39,952 bases of DNA from Paenibacillus sp. (lineage in GTDB: Bacteria; Bacteroidota; Bacteroidia; Bacteroidales; Muribaculaceae), in contig JAMPHR010000001.1 of assembly GCA_023663345.1 (NCBI GenBank), positions 160,045 through 199,996 of the forward strand, given 5' to 3'. The position numbers were made by a program, and so were the translations under genes. How positions within the stretch are numbered: the first letter of the stretch is position 1; each line of letters begins with the position of its first letter. The notes beneath the pieces are model-generated. The model did not search any database. It saw only the letters and a list, made by a program, of their open reading frames with translations, and was not told the DNA's origin. This document shows, one piece after another, positions 14,748 to 24,630 of this stretch.

Positions 14748-16586
14748 CTAGCTGTTGGTATTGATTGAATATATGTCTAACGATTTTAGCTGGGCCTTGC
14801 CTCCGTCGGTGGCGAGCGAGAGGGTGGTGTAGGGGGAGGTGGGGAACACAAGGTTGGTGATCACGAAGTTGCCCTCGCCGTCAAACACCTCGATGCTCGA
14901 GCGGTCGATGAATATGCGCAGTGACTGGCTGTTGCCGCTACGGAATGTGGGCGAGGTGACTTTGGCCGGGAAATCCTGGCTGAAATCGGTGACACCGCTG
15001 TTGCTGCGGTCCATGCTGAATGTGCGGGCCTCGGGGTCGAATGTCATCTCCACCTTGTCGCCGGCAGGATTGGAGAGGGTGATGTTGACCGGCGAATTTT
15101 TTGTCGAGTTCACGGTCATATCTATCTCGCATATACCGTCGTTCTCAGTCGGCAGATTGAATGTACGGGCCTTTTTGCTCAGGCTCTTGGATTTGGCCGA
15201 CAGGGTTTTCTTTCCGCGCAGTGCGTCGGTCTCGGGCGAGGGGATGGTGCTGATGTAGTACTGGCCATCCTCTCCGCGGAACAGCGAAATGTCGCGGGGC
15301 AGGGTGTTGGCGCTGCGGAACTGCTTGGTGGGCACCTCGGCGGCATACTGCCAGTTGCTCATCCAGCCTATCACCACGTTGCGGTCCTCGGGGGCGTTGC
15401 TCCATGACACGGTGGCGTAGTGGTCCTTGCCATAGTCCATCCATTTCGTGGGGATCTCGCCCGATGCGTTGGTGTCGGCCTTGAATGTCTTGCCGTCGAA
15501 GTCGCCTGTGAAGTACTGGGTGGCGCTTCCGCCGAATATTCCGCCGGGGTTGAGGTTGCATATAAGCACCCACTTCTTCTCATCGGATCCGTTGACGGGG
15601 AGTTGCATCAGGTCGGGACATTCCCACACTCCGCCCTGGGCGCCTATGCCCTTGCCAAACGCGCTCTTGAGCGTCCACTCCTTGAGGTCGGGTGAGGAGA
15701 ATATGAGCATCTCGTGGTCGAGGGCATGTGCCAGGAGCATGTTCCACTCCTTTGTCTCCTCGTTCCAGAACATGTTCGGGTCGCGGGCCTCGCTCTCGAG
15801 AGTGAGGATGGGGTTGCCGGGATAGATGCTGAATGTCTCACCGTTGTCTCCGCTGTGGGCCAGGCTCTGCATCTGGCTGATTCCGGCCGAGGTGTACAGG
15901 GCTATGATCTCATCCTTGCCAAATCCGGCGGTGTTCTCCTTGTCCACCACACAGCTGCCGCTGAACACCGACCCGAGGCCGTTGGGCTCGATGGCGTTGG
16001 GGTGATGCTCCCAGTTCACGAGATCCGTGGAGGTCGAGTGGCCCCATGTCATGTTCTGCCACTTGGATCCGTAGGGATTGTACTGGTAGTACAGGTGCCA
16101 CACACCGTCCTTGTACACCATGCCGTTGGGGTCGTTCATCCAGCCGTAAAGGGGGGTGTGGTGATAGGCCGGACGGTATTTCTCAGTGTTCTCGGTGCTG
16201 AAGGTGTCGCTTGTCCTCATGGCCTTCCAGCAAGCGTCCTGGCTTGCCTCGCGCACCGACGAGCGTCCCTGGGCGGTGACGATGTTGAGCACAAGCTCAC
16301 CGTCCTTGTAGCGCGAGATGTCCAGGGGCACATAGTAGTCCACCTTGTTGCGGGCGAGCCTTACATATATTGTGCTCTCGGGCTTGCCGTCGAGCAGGAG
16401 GTTGACGGTGGCATCGTCCACGCTCTCCTCCACAGGGAGCAGGAGGTATCGGGCATCGTCGCTCACGCGCACGAGGGTATTATTGGTGCCGAGATGATTG
16501 ATGGTCACTCCGTCGGCGGCGCTCAGCGCGAGGGTGCCTGCGAGGCCGGCGAGCATACTCATTGTCAAGTGTCTGATGTATTTCAT
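14748..16586 (-). CDS. GH32 fructosidase (levanase/inulinase type) with N-terminal DUF4980-like domain
   Basis: The 612-residue protein has a signal peptide ending near SAA (about residue 24). A ~110-residue N-terminal beta domain comes next, matching the DUF4980-type module seen before Bacteroidales GH32 domains. The five-blade propeller carries all catalytic signatures: WMNDPNG with nucleophile Asp152, RDP with transition-state stabiliser Asp269 and WECPD with acid/base Glu322. A C-terminal beta-sandwich ends with the DRSSIEVFDGEG motif. It should release fructose from beta-fructans in the periplasm or at the envelope; exo-action is likely from family context, but linkage preference (beta-2,1 or beta-2,6) is open. 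It is the first gene of the leftward operon, and its promoter carries the same operator as susC. Confidence 0.92.
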   Translation of the reverse strand: MKYIRHLTMSMLAGLAGTLALSAADGVTINHLGTNNTLVRVSDDARYLLLPVEESVDDATVNLLLDGKPESTIYVRLARNKVDYYVPLDISRYKDGELVLNIVTAQGRSSVREASQDACWKAMRTSDTFSTENTEKYRPAYHHTPLYGWMNDPNGMVYKDGVWHLYYQYNPYGSKWQNMTWGHSTSTDLVNWEHHPNAIEPNGLGSVFSGSCVVDKENTAGFGKDEIIALYTSAGISQMQSLAHSGDNGETFSIYPGNPILTLESEARDPNMFWNEETKEWNMLLAHALDHEMLIFSSPDLKEWTLKSAFGKGIGAQGGVWECPDLMQLPVNGSDEKKWVLICNLNPGGIFGGSATQYFTGDFDGKTFKADTNASGEIPTKWMDYGKDHYATVSWSNAPEDRNVVIGWMSNWQYAAEVPTKQFRSANTLPRDISLFRGEDGQYYISTIPSPETDALRGKKTLSAKSKSLSKKARTFNLPTENDGICEIDMTVNSTKNSPVNITLSNPAGDKVEMTFDPEARTFSMDRSNSGVTDFSQDFPAKVTSPTFRSGNSQSLRIFIDRSSIEVFDGEGNFVITNLVFPTSPYTTLSLATDGGKAQLKSLDIYSINTNS

Positions 16587-16621
16587 GATCGTATATTTTG
16601 ATTTTCGGTTTTCCGGTACTG

Positions 16622-16629
16622 CAAAACTA
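16622..16629 (-). promoter_or_regulatory. -7 box of the GH32-permease-fructokinase operon
   Basis: The minus strand reads TAGTTTTG, matching TAnnTTTG, 36 bp before the GH32 start. No good -33 element exists, as expected for an activator-dependent promoter; the operator at 16660-16677 ends exactly 30 bp upstream of this box. Confidence 0.6.
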
Positions 16630-16650
16630 ATATTAATAATTTTGTGGCGG

Positions 16651-16690
16651 TATCAAATATGTTGCATAGTGTATCAAATATGTTGTATCG
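16651..16690 (-). promoter_or_regulatory. Operator-like direct repeat for the hybrid sensor regulator
   Basis: On the plus strand TATCAAATATGTTG occurs at 16651-16664 and again at 16672-16685, a 21-bp period (two helical turns). On the minus strand the core reads TTGATACACTATGCAACA (16677-16660). The same sequence with one change occurs upstream of susC at 19681-19698. The AraC-type output domain of the hybrid sensor encoded next door is the obvious candidate to bind; this is inferred. Confidence 0.7.
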
Positions 16691-16736
16691 CCTAATTTTT
16701 AATAGATTACACAACATTTATACTAACGGAAATTAC

Positions 16737-16744
16737 TATATTTG
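16737..16744 (+). promoter_or_regulatory. -7 box of the hybrid two-component gene
   Basis: TATATTTG fits the consensus and ends 22 bp before the chosen start at 16767. It is about 50 bp from the operator repeats, so autoregulation is possible but not shown. Confidence 0.5.
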
Positions 16745-16766
16745 CATTGCAGATAATAGATCAGCA

Positions 16767-19535
16767 ATGGAAACGAGATCAGGAAAGAATTTAGTGACAG
16801 TGCTCCTGTGCGCCGCCATCATGTCAATGGCCATGCTGTCGTTGACCGGATGCAAGGACAAGAAAGTGTACCGCATAGGGGTATCGCAATGCAGCGACGA
16901 CGACTGGCGTTCCAAGATGAACGACGAGATAAGGCGCGAGATGATATTCCACGACAATGCCGAGGTGGAGATCCGCTCGGCCGACGACAGCAATGACAAG
17001 CAGATTGCCGACATAAGATATTTCGTCGAGAATGGATTTGACATCATCATCGCTGCCCCCAACGAGGCCAATGCCCTCACGCCCGTTATTAAAGAGGTGT
17101 ACGAGAGCGGCACTCCGGTACTGATATTCGACAGGAACATCAACGGCGATTACTACACCGCCTTTCAGGGCACCGACAACCGTGGCATAGGGCGCTCGGC
17201 CGCCAGGCTCGCCCGCTCGCTTGTCGACGGCGAGTGCAATGTGGTCGAGATACGTGGTCTGGAGGGCTCAACCCCCGCCGAGGACCGCCACAGCGGGTTT
17301 CACGAGGTGATAGCCAAAGCTCCGCACATGAGGATTCTGGCCGAGGGCTACGGCAACTGGAACGGTGACGATGCCGCGCTGGTGGCCGATTCGTTGCTCC
17401 GGCTCCATCCCGATGCCAACCTGATCTACGCCCACAACGACCGCATGGCCATAGCCGCATCCCGGGTGGCCCGGAGCATGGGGCGCGATGATATAAAGAT
17501 AATAGGTATAGACGCTGCCCCCGAGATAGGCATACAGGCAGTGGCCGACAGCGTGATCGACGCCACATTCCTCTATCCCACCGAGGGTTACGGCCTGATA
17601 CGCACCGCCATGGCCATCCTGGAGGGGAAGCCTTACAGGAAGGAGACCATCCTGCCGATGGCCTCGGTGGTCGACCTCTCCAACGCCGGTATCCTCCTGA
17701 GGCAGAATGTGGAGCTTAAGAACGAGACCTCCAAGATAAGCTGGCTCAAGGGGAAGGTGGATGACTACTGGAGCCGACATTCGGCCCAGACGTCGCTCCT
17801 CTACGCTGCGATCACCATTCTTGTGCTCCTTTTCATACTCGTTTTTGTGCTTCTGCGCATATTCTGGGTGAGGAAACAGCATCAGAAGAAACTCGCCGAG
17901 CAGAACCGTATGCTCGGCCATCAGCGCGATCAGCTCATCGCGCTCAACGAGCAGCTGCAGGATGCCACCCAGTCCAAACTGATGTTCTTCACCAACGTGT
18001 CCCACGACCTGCGCACCCCGCTCACCCTCATTGCCGGACCGGTGGAACAGCTCAGCGAGGCCGACAATCTCACCCCCTCACAGCAGGCCGTGGTGAAGAT
18101 TGCCAACAAGAATGTGAAGATACTGAAACGCCTTATCAACCAGATACTTGATTTCCGAAAGTATGAGAACGGCAAACTCGACCTTTCGCTGACCGAGGTT
18201 GACCTCGGGAGCATGATGGCCGAGTGGTGCGAATCGTTCCGCAACATTGCCACCGAGAGGGACATACACTTCAGTGTCAACGTGGAAAGCGGTTGCGATC
18301 TCACCACCGCCGTCGACATCGAGAAGATCGAGCGCGTGATGTTCAATCTCATCTCCAACGCCTTCAAGTACACCGACCCCAACGACTCCATCACGGTGGC
18401 CGTGAGGAAAGATGCCGGAAATATCGTGATCACGGTGGCCGACACGGGCAAGGGGATAAGCACCGAGGATCTCTCGCACATATTCGAGCGCTTCTTCCAG
18501 GTCGACAAGATCCACCCAAACGGTTCTGGTATAGGACTTTCGCTTGCCAAGGCGTTTGTCGAGCTCCATGGTGGTACCATTACCGCAGAGAGCCGTGTGG
18601 GGGAAGGCTCCACATTCACTGTCACACTCCCCGTGAAGCATGTCGATACCGCCGGAGCCGTCACCACCGGGTCGCGCATCACCCCCGAGGTGGTGAATAT
18701 GGAGCTGGAGGATATAGCCGTGCCCCCCGCCGAGATTGACCGCGACCGCACCACTGTGCTTGTGATCGACGACAACCCCGACATACGCAACCTCATCGCC
18801 TCGATCCTCGACAGCCATTATGCCGTGATTACCGCCTCCAATGGCATCAAGGGCCTGAAGATGGCCGCCAAGTATGTCCCCGACCTTATAATATGTGACG
18901 TGATGATGCCGTTGATGGACGGCCTGGAGTGTTGCCGTCGCATAAAGAACGAGCAGGCCACCTCCCACATCCCCGTGCTGATGCTCACGGCATGTTCCAT
19001 GGACGAGCAGCGCATCCAGGGATACGAGTGCGGGGCCGATGCCTATCTATCCAAGCCATTCAATGCCGGAGTGCTGTTGGCCCGGTGCAAGTCGCTGATT
19101 GACAACAGGCTCAGGATACGTGCCTCATTCTCGGCCACGGGCGCGCCCGTGCCTCCGGCCAATACGCCCGAGTCGCCCGCAAAACCGGCACAAGGCGCTG
19201 TGAGCGAGATTGATAATGATTTCTACAAGCGCTTCTGCGGGATAGTGGATGCCGAGATGGCCAATCAGGATCTCACCGTCGACAACATAGCCCAGCGCAT
19301 GGGCCTGGGACGCACCCAGTTCTACCGCAAGATAAAGGCCTTGACCAATTATTCGCCCGTCGAACTGCTCCGCAACATGCGTCTCGCCAAGGCCCGCACC
19401 TTGCTCACCACCACCGACAGGTCGGTGTCCGAGATAGCCTACGAGGTTGGATTCTCCACACCGGCCTACTTCGGCAAGTGCTACAAGGACCGCTACAACG
19501 AGACCCCCTCCGACATACGCGAGCGGTTGAAATAA
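16767..19535 (+). CDS. Hybrid two-component sensor/AraC regulator of fructan use (BT1754-like)
   Basis: A 922-residue one-piece signalling protein. A signal/anchor region with LTGC (Cys29) precedes a periplasmic sugar-binding-protein-type sensor (about 34-310), with IGVSQCSDDDWR and LIFDRNINGDYY as ligand-side segments. One membrane helix follows at about 342-366. The histidine kinase comes next: FFTNVSHDLRTPL with phospho-acceptor His413, the N-box NLISNAFKYT near 527 and DTGKGIS near 559. Then a receiver with phospho-acceptor Asp711 in CDVMMPLMDG, and an AraC-type DNA-binding domain (about 830-920). This architecture matches BT1754, which binds fructose directly and activates fructan genes. 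The start at 16767 is chosen over an upstream frame because it gives a proper export signal and follows the -7 box. Confidence 0.93.
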   Translation: METRSGKNLVTVLLCAAIMSMAMLSLTGCKDKKVYRIGVSQCSDDDWRSKMNDEIRREMIFHDNAEVEIRSADDSNDKQIADIRYFVENGFDIIIAAPNEANALTPVIKEVYESGTPVLIFDRNINGDYYTAFQGTDNRGIGRSAARLARSLVDGECNVVEIRGLEGSTPAEDRHSGFHEVIAKAPHMRILAEGYGNWNGDDAALVADSLLRLHPDANLIYAHNDRMAIAASRVARSMGRDDIKIIGIDAAPEIGIQAVADSVIDATFLYPTEGYGLIRTAMAILEGKPYRKETILPMASVVDLSNAGILLRQNVELKNETSKISWLKGKVDDYWSRHSAQTSLLYAAITILVLLFILVFVLLRIFWVRKQHQKKLAEQNRMLGHQRDQLIALNEQLQDATQSKLMFFTNVSHDLRTPLTLIAGPVEQLSEADNLTPSQQAVVKIANKNVKILKRLINQILDFRKYENGKLDLSLTEVDLGSMMAEWCESFRNIATERDIHFSVNVESGCDLTTAVDIEKIERVMFNLISNAFKYTDPNDSITVAVRKDAGNIVITVADTGKGISTEDLSHIFERFFQVDKIHPNGSGIGLSLAKAFVELHGGTITAESRVGEGSTFTVTLPVKHVDTAGAVTTGSRITPEVVNMELEDIAVPPAEIDRDRTTVLVIDDNPDIRNLIASILDSHYAVITASNGIKGLKMAAKYVPDLIICDVMMPLMDGLECCRRIKNEQATSHIPVLMLTACSMDEQRIQGYECGADAYLSKPFNAGVLLARCKSLIDNRLRIRASFSATGAPVPPANTPESPAKPAQGAVSEIDNDFYKRFCGIVDAEMANQDLTVDNIAQRMGLGRTQFYRKIKALTNYSPVELLRNMRLAKARTLLTTTDRSVSEIAYEVGFSTPAYFGKCYKDRYNETPSDIRERLK

Positions 19536-19640
19536 ACCATTTCTCCTCTCTCCTCCCTTCCCTTTCTCTCTTATTCTTTCTCCTCTTTTTTCTCTCATAT
19601 TCCCCTTTATCTTCATGCCGGTGGCCCATAGTGCTTAAAA

Positions 19641-19698
19641 ATGTTGCGAAATATATCAAAAATCGGTGGTTGCATAGATTTTGATACACGATGCAACA
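19641..19698 (+). promoter_or_regulatory. Operator region upstream of the fructan susC
   Basis: TTGATACACGATGCAACA at 19681-19698 differs in one base from the sequence upstream of the GH32 operon and stands at the same 30-bp distance from the -7 box. GTTGCAT (19669-19675) and ATGCAAC (19691-19697) form an inverted repeat. A weaker reverse-oriented copy of the core lies at 19642-19660. These may be several binding sites for the hybrid sensor's AraC domain. Confidence 0.7.
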
Positions 19699-19728
19699 AT
19701 TGTAATACCCTATTATATAGGCCGGTTG

Positions 19729-19736
19729 TAACTTTG
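19729..19736 (+). promoter_or_regulatory. -7 box of the fructan susC operon
   Basis: TAACTTTG is a good -7 match, 32 bp before the susC start. There is no TTTG at the normal -33 distance, which agrees with activation through the upstream operator. Confidence 0.6.
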
Positions 19737-19768
19737 TGGCATGAGAAACTTAACCAACTAATTTTATC

Positions 19769-22700
19769 ATGAAAAGAACAATCCTTTATGCCTTATTTCT
19801 GCTGTTGGCAGTGATATGTGCGCAAGCACAGAGCATCACAGTGCATGGGACGGTGATTTCAGCCACCGATTCCGAACCGCTGATAGGTGCAAGTGTCATC
19901 CCTGATACCGACGCCACCGCCGGAGTCGCTACAGATATTGACGGTAATTTCACGCTTACAGTGCCCGAAGGCTGCAACCTGACTATTTCTTATGTGGGAT
20001 ACAAGTCCCAGACTGTGAAAGCCACCCCCGAAATGACAGTGACTCTCGAGGAGGACTCCGAGATCCTCGATGAAGTGGTAGTGGTAGGTTATTCGACCGA
20101 AAAGAAATCTGACCTCACCGGCTCGGTATCGGTAGTGAAGATGAAAGATGTGGCCGATACCCCCACCGGCAATGTGATCCAGGCCCTGCAGGGCCGTGTG
20201 GCCGGTATGAACGTCACCACCGACGGTACCCCCGGCGGTCTCAGCACCGGCACATCGATCCGTGGTGCCTCCTCGTTCCGTGGCGATGCCAACGGCCCCC
20301 TCTATGTGATCGACGGCGTGATGACCCGCGAGAATCCCGGCACTATCCTCAACAGCAACGATGTTGAGTCGATCCAGGTGCTCAAGGATGCCGCCTCGGC
20401 TGCCATCTACGGCGCTCAGGCCGCCAACGGTGTCATCATCATCACCACCAAGCGTGCCAAGCAGGGCGAGTGCCGTGTGACATTCGATGCCACCCTCACT
20501 CTCCAGACCTACAACAGCGGTCTCGACATGCTCAACGCCGACCAGTGGGGCGAGGTATATTGGGCCGCACATAAGTACACCTATGGTATAACTCCTCCCT
20601 CCAACGAGCTTTACGGCAACGGCGCCACCCCCAAGCTCCAGTCCTACACCAACCTCAACGGCGTGGCTGTGGATCCGCAGAACACCGATTGGGAGAAGGA
20701 GATACACCGCACCGCCCTCATGCAGACCTACAGCGTGGGTCTCTCCAAGGGTTCCGAGAACGGCGCCTCGTCGATGTCGCTCAGCTGGCTCGACCACGAC
20801 GGTATCATCAAGGGCTCGGACTTCCAGAAGGCCAACGCCCGCTTCAGCTCCGACTACGGCTATCTCAACAACCGTCTCCGTGCCGGCGGTAATGTCACCG
20901 TCAACTGGTGGAGACAGCACAACGCCCCCGGCGGTGTGGAGGAGAACGCCATCAAGATGCACCCCGCCCGCACCGTGTATGACTCGGAGGGCAACTACAA
21001 CGACCAGGTGGCTTTCGGCCTCAACGATACCCCCAACCTCGTGCGTCAGATCGAGGAGCAGAGCAAGAACAAGCATGAATACTGGCGCGTGTTCGGTAAC
21101 GCTTTCCTCTCCATCGAGCTTATCAAGAACCTTATCGTGAAGACCAACTTCGGTATCAACTACCACAATGGCACCGACAAGGAGTTTACCCCCGCCAACT
21201 TGCGCGACAACACCAACACCCTCTATCAGTATTCGAGCAAGACAGTCGACTGGGTGTGGACCAACACCGCCCAGTACAACGTGGACCTCGGCAAGAACTC
21301 CATCATGGCCCTCGTGGGTATCGAGTCAAAGCGCAACCACTTCGAGGATATGTATGGACGTGGCAAGGGCCTCGAGATCGAGGATGAGAACTACTGGTAT
21401 CTCGGCAACGTGACCTCCGACCAGACTCTCGGCTCAGGTGCCTCCAACTACTCGATGTTCTCGCTCTTCGGCAAGTTCAACTATGTGTGGGACAACAAGT
21501 ATCTCGCCTCAGTGACCATACGTCGCGATGCCTCCTCCCGCCTCTCCGATTCCAACAACTACGACTGGTTCCCCTCCTTCTCGGCCGGCTGGCGCATCTC
21601 GCAGGAGAATTTCATGGAAGGCACCCGCTCATGGCTTTCCGACCTCAAGATACGTGGCGCCTACGGTGTGAACGGTAACGACATCATCGCCAACGACGCT
21701 TTCTATGCCAAGTATGAGATGGACATGAACAAGGCCGGATATGCCATCGACGGTGGCAACAAGCTCTATCCCGGAGCCTACCGCTCGCGCCGCACCAATC
21801 CCGACCTCACATGGGAGAAGACCTATCAGACCAACGTGGGCTTCGATGCCTCGCTGCTCAACAACCGCCTCTCGCTCTCGTTTGACTACTTCCACAAGAA
21901 GACCAAGGACATGCTTGTCGAGAAGCCCTATATCGCCACTATCGGCGAGGGTGGCTACTGCTGGTACAACGGTGGCGATATGGTCAACAAGGGTGTCGAG
22001 ATCGTGCTCAACTGGCGTCAGGCCGTCAACAAGGATTTCAGCTACGAGGTAGGCCTCAATGTCACCGCCATGAAGAATAAGGTGACCGGCCTCATGGACG
22101 ATATCTATTACACCTGGGGCGGTGGCAATGGACGCGACAAGAGTATCGTGGGCCAGGCTCTCGGATCATGGATGGGCTACAAGACCGACGGTATATTCCG
22201 CACTCAGGAGGAGGTGGATGCCTACAAGGCCCAGTATAAGGTGGGCTTCGGCAGTCCCGCAGTAGGCCGTGTGCGCTACGTGGACACCAACGGCGACGGC
22301 GAGATCAACGACCGCGACCGCACATGGCTCGGCACCGATCTCCCCAAGGCTCAGTTTGGTCTCAACCTCTCGGCCAATTACAAGGACTTTGACCTGAGCA
22401 TGTTCTTCAGCAGCATCATCCGCGATGCCTGGAACAACTCCAAGTACTACACCGACTTCTTCCCCCTCTGGACCGGCAACCACGGCACCCAGCTCCTTGA
22501 TGCCGCCAACGCCTACGAGAACTATCTCGCCAACGGCTACTACGCATCCGATGTGCCCGCCCCAGCGATCGACAACTCCAACAGCGAGGGTGAGGGTTCC
22601 GACTACTACATCGAGGACGGCTCATTCCTGCGACTGAAATCGCTCTCGCTCGGCTACTCGCTCCCCCGCCACATCCAGAGCAAGCTCTCGCTTAAGAGCG

Positions 22701-22828
22701 CCCGCATATATTTCCAGGCTCAGAACCTCTTCACCATCACCAAGTACAGCGGTGCCGACCCCGAGGGTCTCGGATACCCCTACGCAATGCCCCGCCAGTA
22801 CACTTTCGGTATTCAGTTTGGATTCTAA
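19769..22828 (+). CDS. SusC-like TonB-dependent transporter for fructan oligosaccharides
   Basis: An outer-membrane protein of 1019 residues with a signal peptide ending near AQAQ (about residue 21). A carboxypeptidase-regulatory-like domain (about 22-95) contains GTVISATDSEPLIGASV and the DIDGNFTL turn. The TonB box/plug entry EVVVVGYSTEKKSDLTGSV is near residue 110, and the plug has the TSIRGASSF and VLKDAASAAIYGAQAANGVIIITTK blocks. The barrel ends with the terminal Phe in IQFGF. It should form a lidded transport complex with the SusD-like protein encoded 23 bp downstream. Position beside the BT1754-like sensor and GH32 enzymes indicates fructan or fructo-oligosaccharide import. The operator upstream predicts activation by that sensor. 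Confidence 0.93.
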   Translation: MKRTILYALFLLLAVICAQAQSITVHGTVISATDSEPLIGASVIPDTDATAGVATDIDGNFTLTVPEGCNLTISYVGYKSQTVKATPEMTVTLEEDSEILDEVVVVGYSTEKKSDLTGSVSVVKMKDVADTPTGNVIQALQGRVAGMNVTTDGTPGGLSTGTSIRGASSFRGDANGPLYVIDGVMTRENPGTILNSNDVESIQVLKDAASAAIYGAQAANGVIIITTKRAKQGECRVTFDATLTLQTYNSGLDMLNADQWGEVYWAAHKYTYGITPPSNELYGNGATPKLQSYTNLNGVAVDPQNTDWEKEIHRTALMQTYSVGLSKGSENGASSMSLSWLDHDGIIKGSDFQKANARFSSDYGYLNNRLRAGGNVTVNWWRQHNAPGGVEENAIKMHPARTVYDSEGNYNDQVAFGLNDTPNLVRQIEEQSKNKHEYWRVFGNAFLSIELIKNLIVKTNFGINYHNGTDKEFTPANLRDNTNTLYQYSSKTVDWVWTNTAQYNVDLGKNSIMALVGIESKRNHFEDMYGRGKGLEIEDENYWYLGNVTSDQTLGSGASNYSMFSLFGKFNYVWDNKYLASVTIRRDASSRLSDSNNYDWFPSFSAGWRISQENFMEGTRSWLSDLKIRGAYGVNGNDIIANDAFYAKYEMDMNKAGYAIDGGNKLYPGAYRSRRTNPDLTWEKTYQTNVGFDASLLNNRLSLSFDYFHKKTKDMLVEKPYIATIGEGGYCWYNGGDMVNKGVEIVLNWRQAVNKDFSYEVGLNVTAMKNKVTGLMDDIYYTWGGGNGRDKSIVGQALGSWMGYKTDGIFRTQEEVDAYKAQYKVGFGSPAVGRVRYVDTNGDGEINDRDRTWLGTDLPKAQFGLNLSANYKDFDLSMFFSSIIRDAWNNSKYYTDFFPLWTGNHGTQLLDAANAYENYLANGYYASDVPAPAIDNSNSEGEGSDYYIEDGSFLRLKSLSLGYSLPRHIQSKLSLKSARIYFQAQNLFTITKYSGADPEGLGYPYAMPRQYTFGIQFGF

Positions 22829-22851
22829 CTCTTCCTTAAACAACGAATTTC

Positions 22852-24630
22852 ATGAAACTCAAGAATATTATCACTCTCTTCACTGCTTCAGCAGCCCTTC
22901 TCTCCTGTAGCGACGATTTCCTCAAGAATCCGCCCCAGGGTCCTCTCTCCGAGGCCAATATGAACGATCCCTCAGCCGTGGATCTGCTCGTCAACAGCGC
23001 CTACGCCACTTTCGGATGCCGCTATGCCGACTCCAACGATCCCCACCTCTTCCCGCTCACCAACTGGAGCTATGGCGAGGTCCGCGCCGACAATGCCTAC
23101 AAGGGCGGTGGCGGTGAGACCGACCTCTGGGAGGTGCACGACATGGAGACTGCCAAGATACAGCCCAACAATGGTTTCCTCGATGGAAAATGGTTCAATG
23201 CCTATTGCGGTATATCGCGTTGCTCCTCCACCATACGCACTCTCCAAAAGGTGGATGAGTCACAGGTGCCTGCCAAGAACACCCGCATCGCCGAGATCCG
23301 CGTCATCCGCGACCACTGGTATTTCGAGCTTGTACGTCTCTTCAACCGCATCCCCTACATGGATATAGATCTTCCTGAGAATGAGTATGTCAATGTGAGA
23401 AACGATGAGTTCACCCGCGAGCAGCATCTCGACCGCATCGCCAAGGATCTCCTTGAGGCCGCCGAGAGTCTCCCCGAGACACAGACCCAGATCGGACGCA
23501 TCAACAAGCGTGCCGCCCTGGCCTATGCTGCCAAAGTGAAGCTCTATCAGGCTTACGAGCAGGATCCACAGACCAACGCCGTGGTCAATGTCAACAAGGC
23601 TCTGCTTAAGGAGGTGGTCGACATCATCGACGGCATACAGGGCTACAATCTGCTCTCCGACTTCCAGCAGCTCGACATGCTCGAGTATGAGAACGGCCCC
23701 GAGGCTGTGCTCACCGTGCAGTTCTCCAAGAATGACGGCACCGCCGACGGCGGTCGCGTGAACTGGAGTATGCTCCTCAACTCCATGACCGGCCCCGGCT
23801 GTCCGTGGCAGGGCGACGGATTCTTCCTCCCCTCCCAGGACCTCATTAACGCCTATCAGACCGACGAGAACGGCCTGCCGCTCTTCGACTATCAGTCGCG
23901 CCCCGACTATGGCGTGGTTGAGTTTGATTCCTCCGATGCCAACGACTATCATCTGGCCAATGTCGACGGCAACGTTGACCCCCGTCTCGATTTCGTGACC
24001 GGCCGTCCCACCATCCGCTACAAAACATATCTTGGCTCGGCCTGTGGCTTGTGGGTGCGCAACCGCGATGCCTACGGTTACAACAACACCAAGCGCTTCT
24101 GGCTGTCGCCCGAGTCAGCCGATGCCAACCAAGGTTGGCCCTGGGGTGCTTCAGCTCTCAACTGGCAGATAATCCGCTATGCCGACCTGCTTCTCTATAA
24201 GGCCGAGGCTCTGATAGAAATGGGTAGCGCCGACAATCTCGATGAGGCCCGCACGCTCATCAACCGTGTGCGTGAGCGTGCCCAAAAGAGTGCCTACGTC
24301 AAGGATTTCAACAATCCCGCCAAGTATGCCGCCAACTACAGCATCGGCCTCTATCCCGCCGCCGGCTGGAACCAAGATTATGCCCGAAAGGCTCTGCGCA
24401 CCGAGATGCGTCTGGAGAAGGCTATGGAGGGTGAGCGATTCTATGACCTCGTGCGCTGGGGTATAGCCAAGGAGGTGATGAACAATTACTTCAAGGCCGA
24501 GAAGGACAACCGCATCTACTATCAGAACGCCAGCTTCGAGACCGGCGAGGAATACTTCCCCATCCCCGTGGCCCAGTACAATTTCTCAGGTGGAAAATAT
24601 GTTCAGAATCCCGGTTATCCCGCTTTCTGA
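22852..24630 (+). CDS. SusD-like surface glycan-binding lipoprotein (fructan locus)
   Basis: The 592-residue lipoprotein has lipobox LLSC (Cys19) followed by Ser-Asp-Asp, which resembles the acidic surface-export signal of Bacteroidetes lipoproteins. The mature protein has the SusD pattern: an N-terminal NPPQGPLSE segment, TPR-like helices around FELVRLFNRIPYMD (about residues 165-180), and the C-terminal RYADLLLYKAEALIEMG and RLEKAMEGERFYDLVRWG helices near 440-540. It forms the lid of the SusC transporter and captures the polysaccharide. It follows susC closely, so the pair is co-transcribed. No separate surface-binding or surface endo-acting protein follows, unlike the Bacteroides thetaiotaomicron fructan locus. 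A hairpin terminator lies between it and the next GH32 gene. Confidence 0.92.
   Translation: MKLKNIITLFTASAALLSCSDDFLKNPPQGPLSEANMNDPSAVDLLVNSAYATFGCRYADSNDPHLFPLTNWSYGEVRADNAYKGGGGETDLWEVHDMETAKIQPNNGFLDGKWFNAYCGISRCSSTIRTLQKVDESQVPAKNTRIAEIRVIRDHWYFELVRLFNRIPYMDIDLPENEYVNVRNDEFTREQHLDRIAKDLLEAAESLPETQTQIGRINKRAALAYAAKVKLYQAYEQDPQTNAVVNVNKALLKEVVDIIDGIQGYNLLSDFQQLDMLEYENGPEAVLTVQFSKNDGTADGGRVNWSMLLNSMTGPGCPWQGDGFFLPSQDLINAYQTDENGLPLFDYQSRPDYGVVEFDSSDANDYHLANVDGNVDPRLDFVTGRPTIRYKTYLGSACGLWVRNRDAYGYNNTKRFWLSPESADANQGWPWGASALNWQIIRYADLLLYKAEALIEMGSADNLDEARTLINRVRERAQKSAYVKDFNNPAKYAANYSIGLYPAAGWNQDYARKALRTEMRLEKAMEGERFYDLVRWGIAKEVMNNYFKAEKDNRIYYQNASFETGEEYFPIPVAQYNFSGGKYVQNPGYPAF

Noticed and set aside
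16644-16766. Upstream extension of the hybrid sensor reading frame
   Set aside because: It covers the operator repeats and the -7 box; starting at 16767 gives a proper export signal.
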